Source: an uncultured Alistipes sp. | GTDB taxonomy: Bacteria; Bacteroidota; Bacteroidia; Bacteroidales; Rikenellaceae | Direction of reading: 5' to 3' | Assembly (NCBI GenBank): GCA_910586375.1 | Contig: CAJUIE010000003.1 | Span: 1 to 39,731 of the forward strand | DNA length: 39,731 nucleotides | Shown here: positions 39,683 to 39,731 of the stretch, piece by piece | How the letters are laid out: each line of letters begins with the position of its first letter | Numbering within the stretch: position 1 is the stretch's first letter | Program-made: the position numbers and the translations under genes | The notes under the pieces: model-generated | Database searches by the model: none | Told to the model about the DNA's origin: nothing | Seen by the model: the letters and a program-made list of their open reading frames with translations, nothing else

Positions 39683-39731
39683 GCGGAAGTAGCTCAGTTG
39701 ATAGAGCATCAGCCTTCCAAGCTGAGGGTCG
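39683..39731 (+). tRNA. tRNA-Gly (anticodon TCC), cut by window edge
   Basis: GCGGAAGTAGCTCAGTTG starts the acceptor and D-arm; the anticodon stem-loop TCAGC-CTTCCAA-GCTGA gives TCC. The sequence ends in the variable region. The order Thr-Tyr-Gly matches the tRNA cluster upstream of tuf in many bacteria. Confidence 0.93.

Noticed and set aside
39369..39692. Plus-strand 107-codon frame across the tRNA cluster
   Set aside because: It runs through tRNA-Thr, the spacer and tRNA-Tyr, so it cannot be a real protein gene.

Overview
The window is chromosomal DNA from a Bacteroidota species, most likely Alistipes or a close Rikenellaceae relative. I infer this from the protein families (DUF3078, DUF3108, DUF4924, a GTPase-defective EF-G2 paralogue, MurA with Asp in place of Cys, S41 peptidase, WbqC) and from the promoters. 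Promoters follow the Bacteroidetes pattern: a -7 box TAnnTTTG, often with TTG or TTTG about 18-21 nt upstream, and no good -35/-10 pairs. The DNA looks moderately GC-rich. I see no prophage, insertion sequence, CRISPR array, transposase or reverse transcriptase. It reads as core genome in short operons.

Layout. 1-3.0 kb (minus): DUF3078 outer-membrane-type protein, S41 C-terminal-processing peptidase, and a membrane-anchored protein cut by the left edge. 3.2-4.0 kb (plus): nfo. 4.0-7.8 kb (minus): HTH regulator, CvpA-like protein, rsgA, trmH, class III aminotransferase. 8.1-10.1 kb (plus): an odd GH2-like protein. 10.0-12.1 kb (minus): ispG and wbqC-like gene. 12.2-16.3 kb (plus): recG, DUF3108 protein, coiled-coil membrane protein. 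16.4-18.8 kb (minus): ROK kinase, a truncated C-terminal-domain relic, SGNH hydrolase. 18.9-29.6 kb (plus): polyprenyl synthase, U32 peptidase/tRNA hydroxylase-like protein, LD-carboxypeptidase, Xaa-Pro aminopeptidase, small membrane protein, EF-G2, PiT phosphate transporter with a PhoU-like tail, DUF4924. 29.6-30.5 kb (minus): GNAT acetyltransferase and rpmH. 30.7-33.7 kb (plus): murA, tdk, M48 peptidase. 33.8-36 kb: a minus-strand hypothetical gene, a plus-strand tRNA-Thr(CGT), and a minus-strand membrane EEP phosphatase. 36.2-39.7 kb (plus): lnt, folC, then a tRNA cluster Thr(TGT)-Tyr(GTA)-Gly(TCC) that probably leads into a tuf operon beyond the window.

Functional themes are cell envelope (MurA, LD-carboxypeptidase, Lnt, polyprenyl and IspG isoprenoid steps, S41 and M48 proteases, CvpA), translation and ribosome biogenesis (RsgA, TrmH, L34, EF-G2, tRNAs), DNA repair (Nfo, RecG) and nutrient acquisition (PiT, GH2, ROK, SGNH).

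The most unusual content is non-coding. (i) An ~80-bp element bounded by two TATCTTTG boxes occurs twice (7782-7863 and 30601-30680). It is in the same orientation relative to the downstream gene each time, with conserved flanks and a central hairpin whose sequence differs between copies. (ii) GC-rich palindromic repeats occupy most longer gaps between transcription units. (iii) A second repeat type, GTCATTCTGAG...AAGAATCT, occurs three times. (iv) A 5'-truncated C-terminal module resembling variable C-type-lectin-like domains sits upstream of the SGNH hydrolase. No single complete new system is evident; these are the leads I would follow first.
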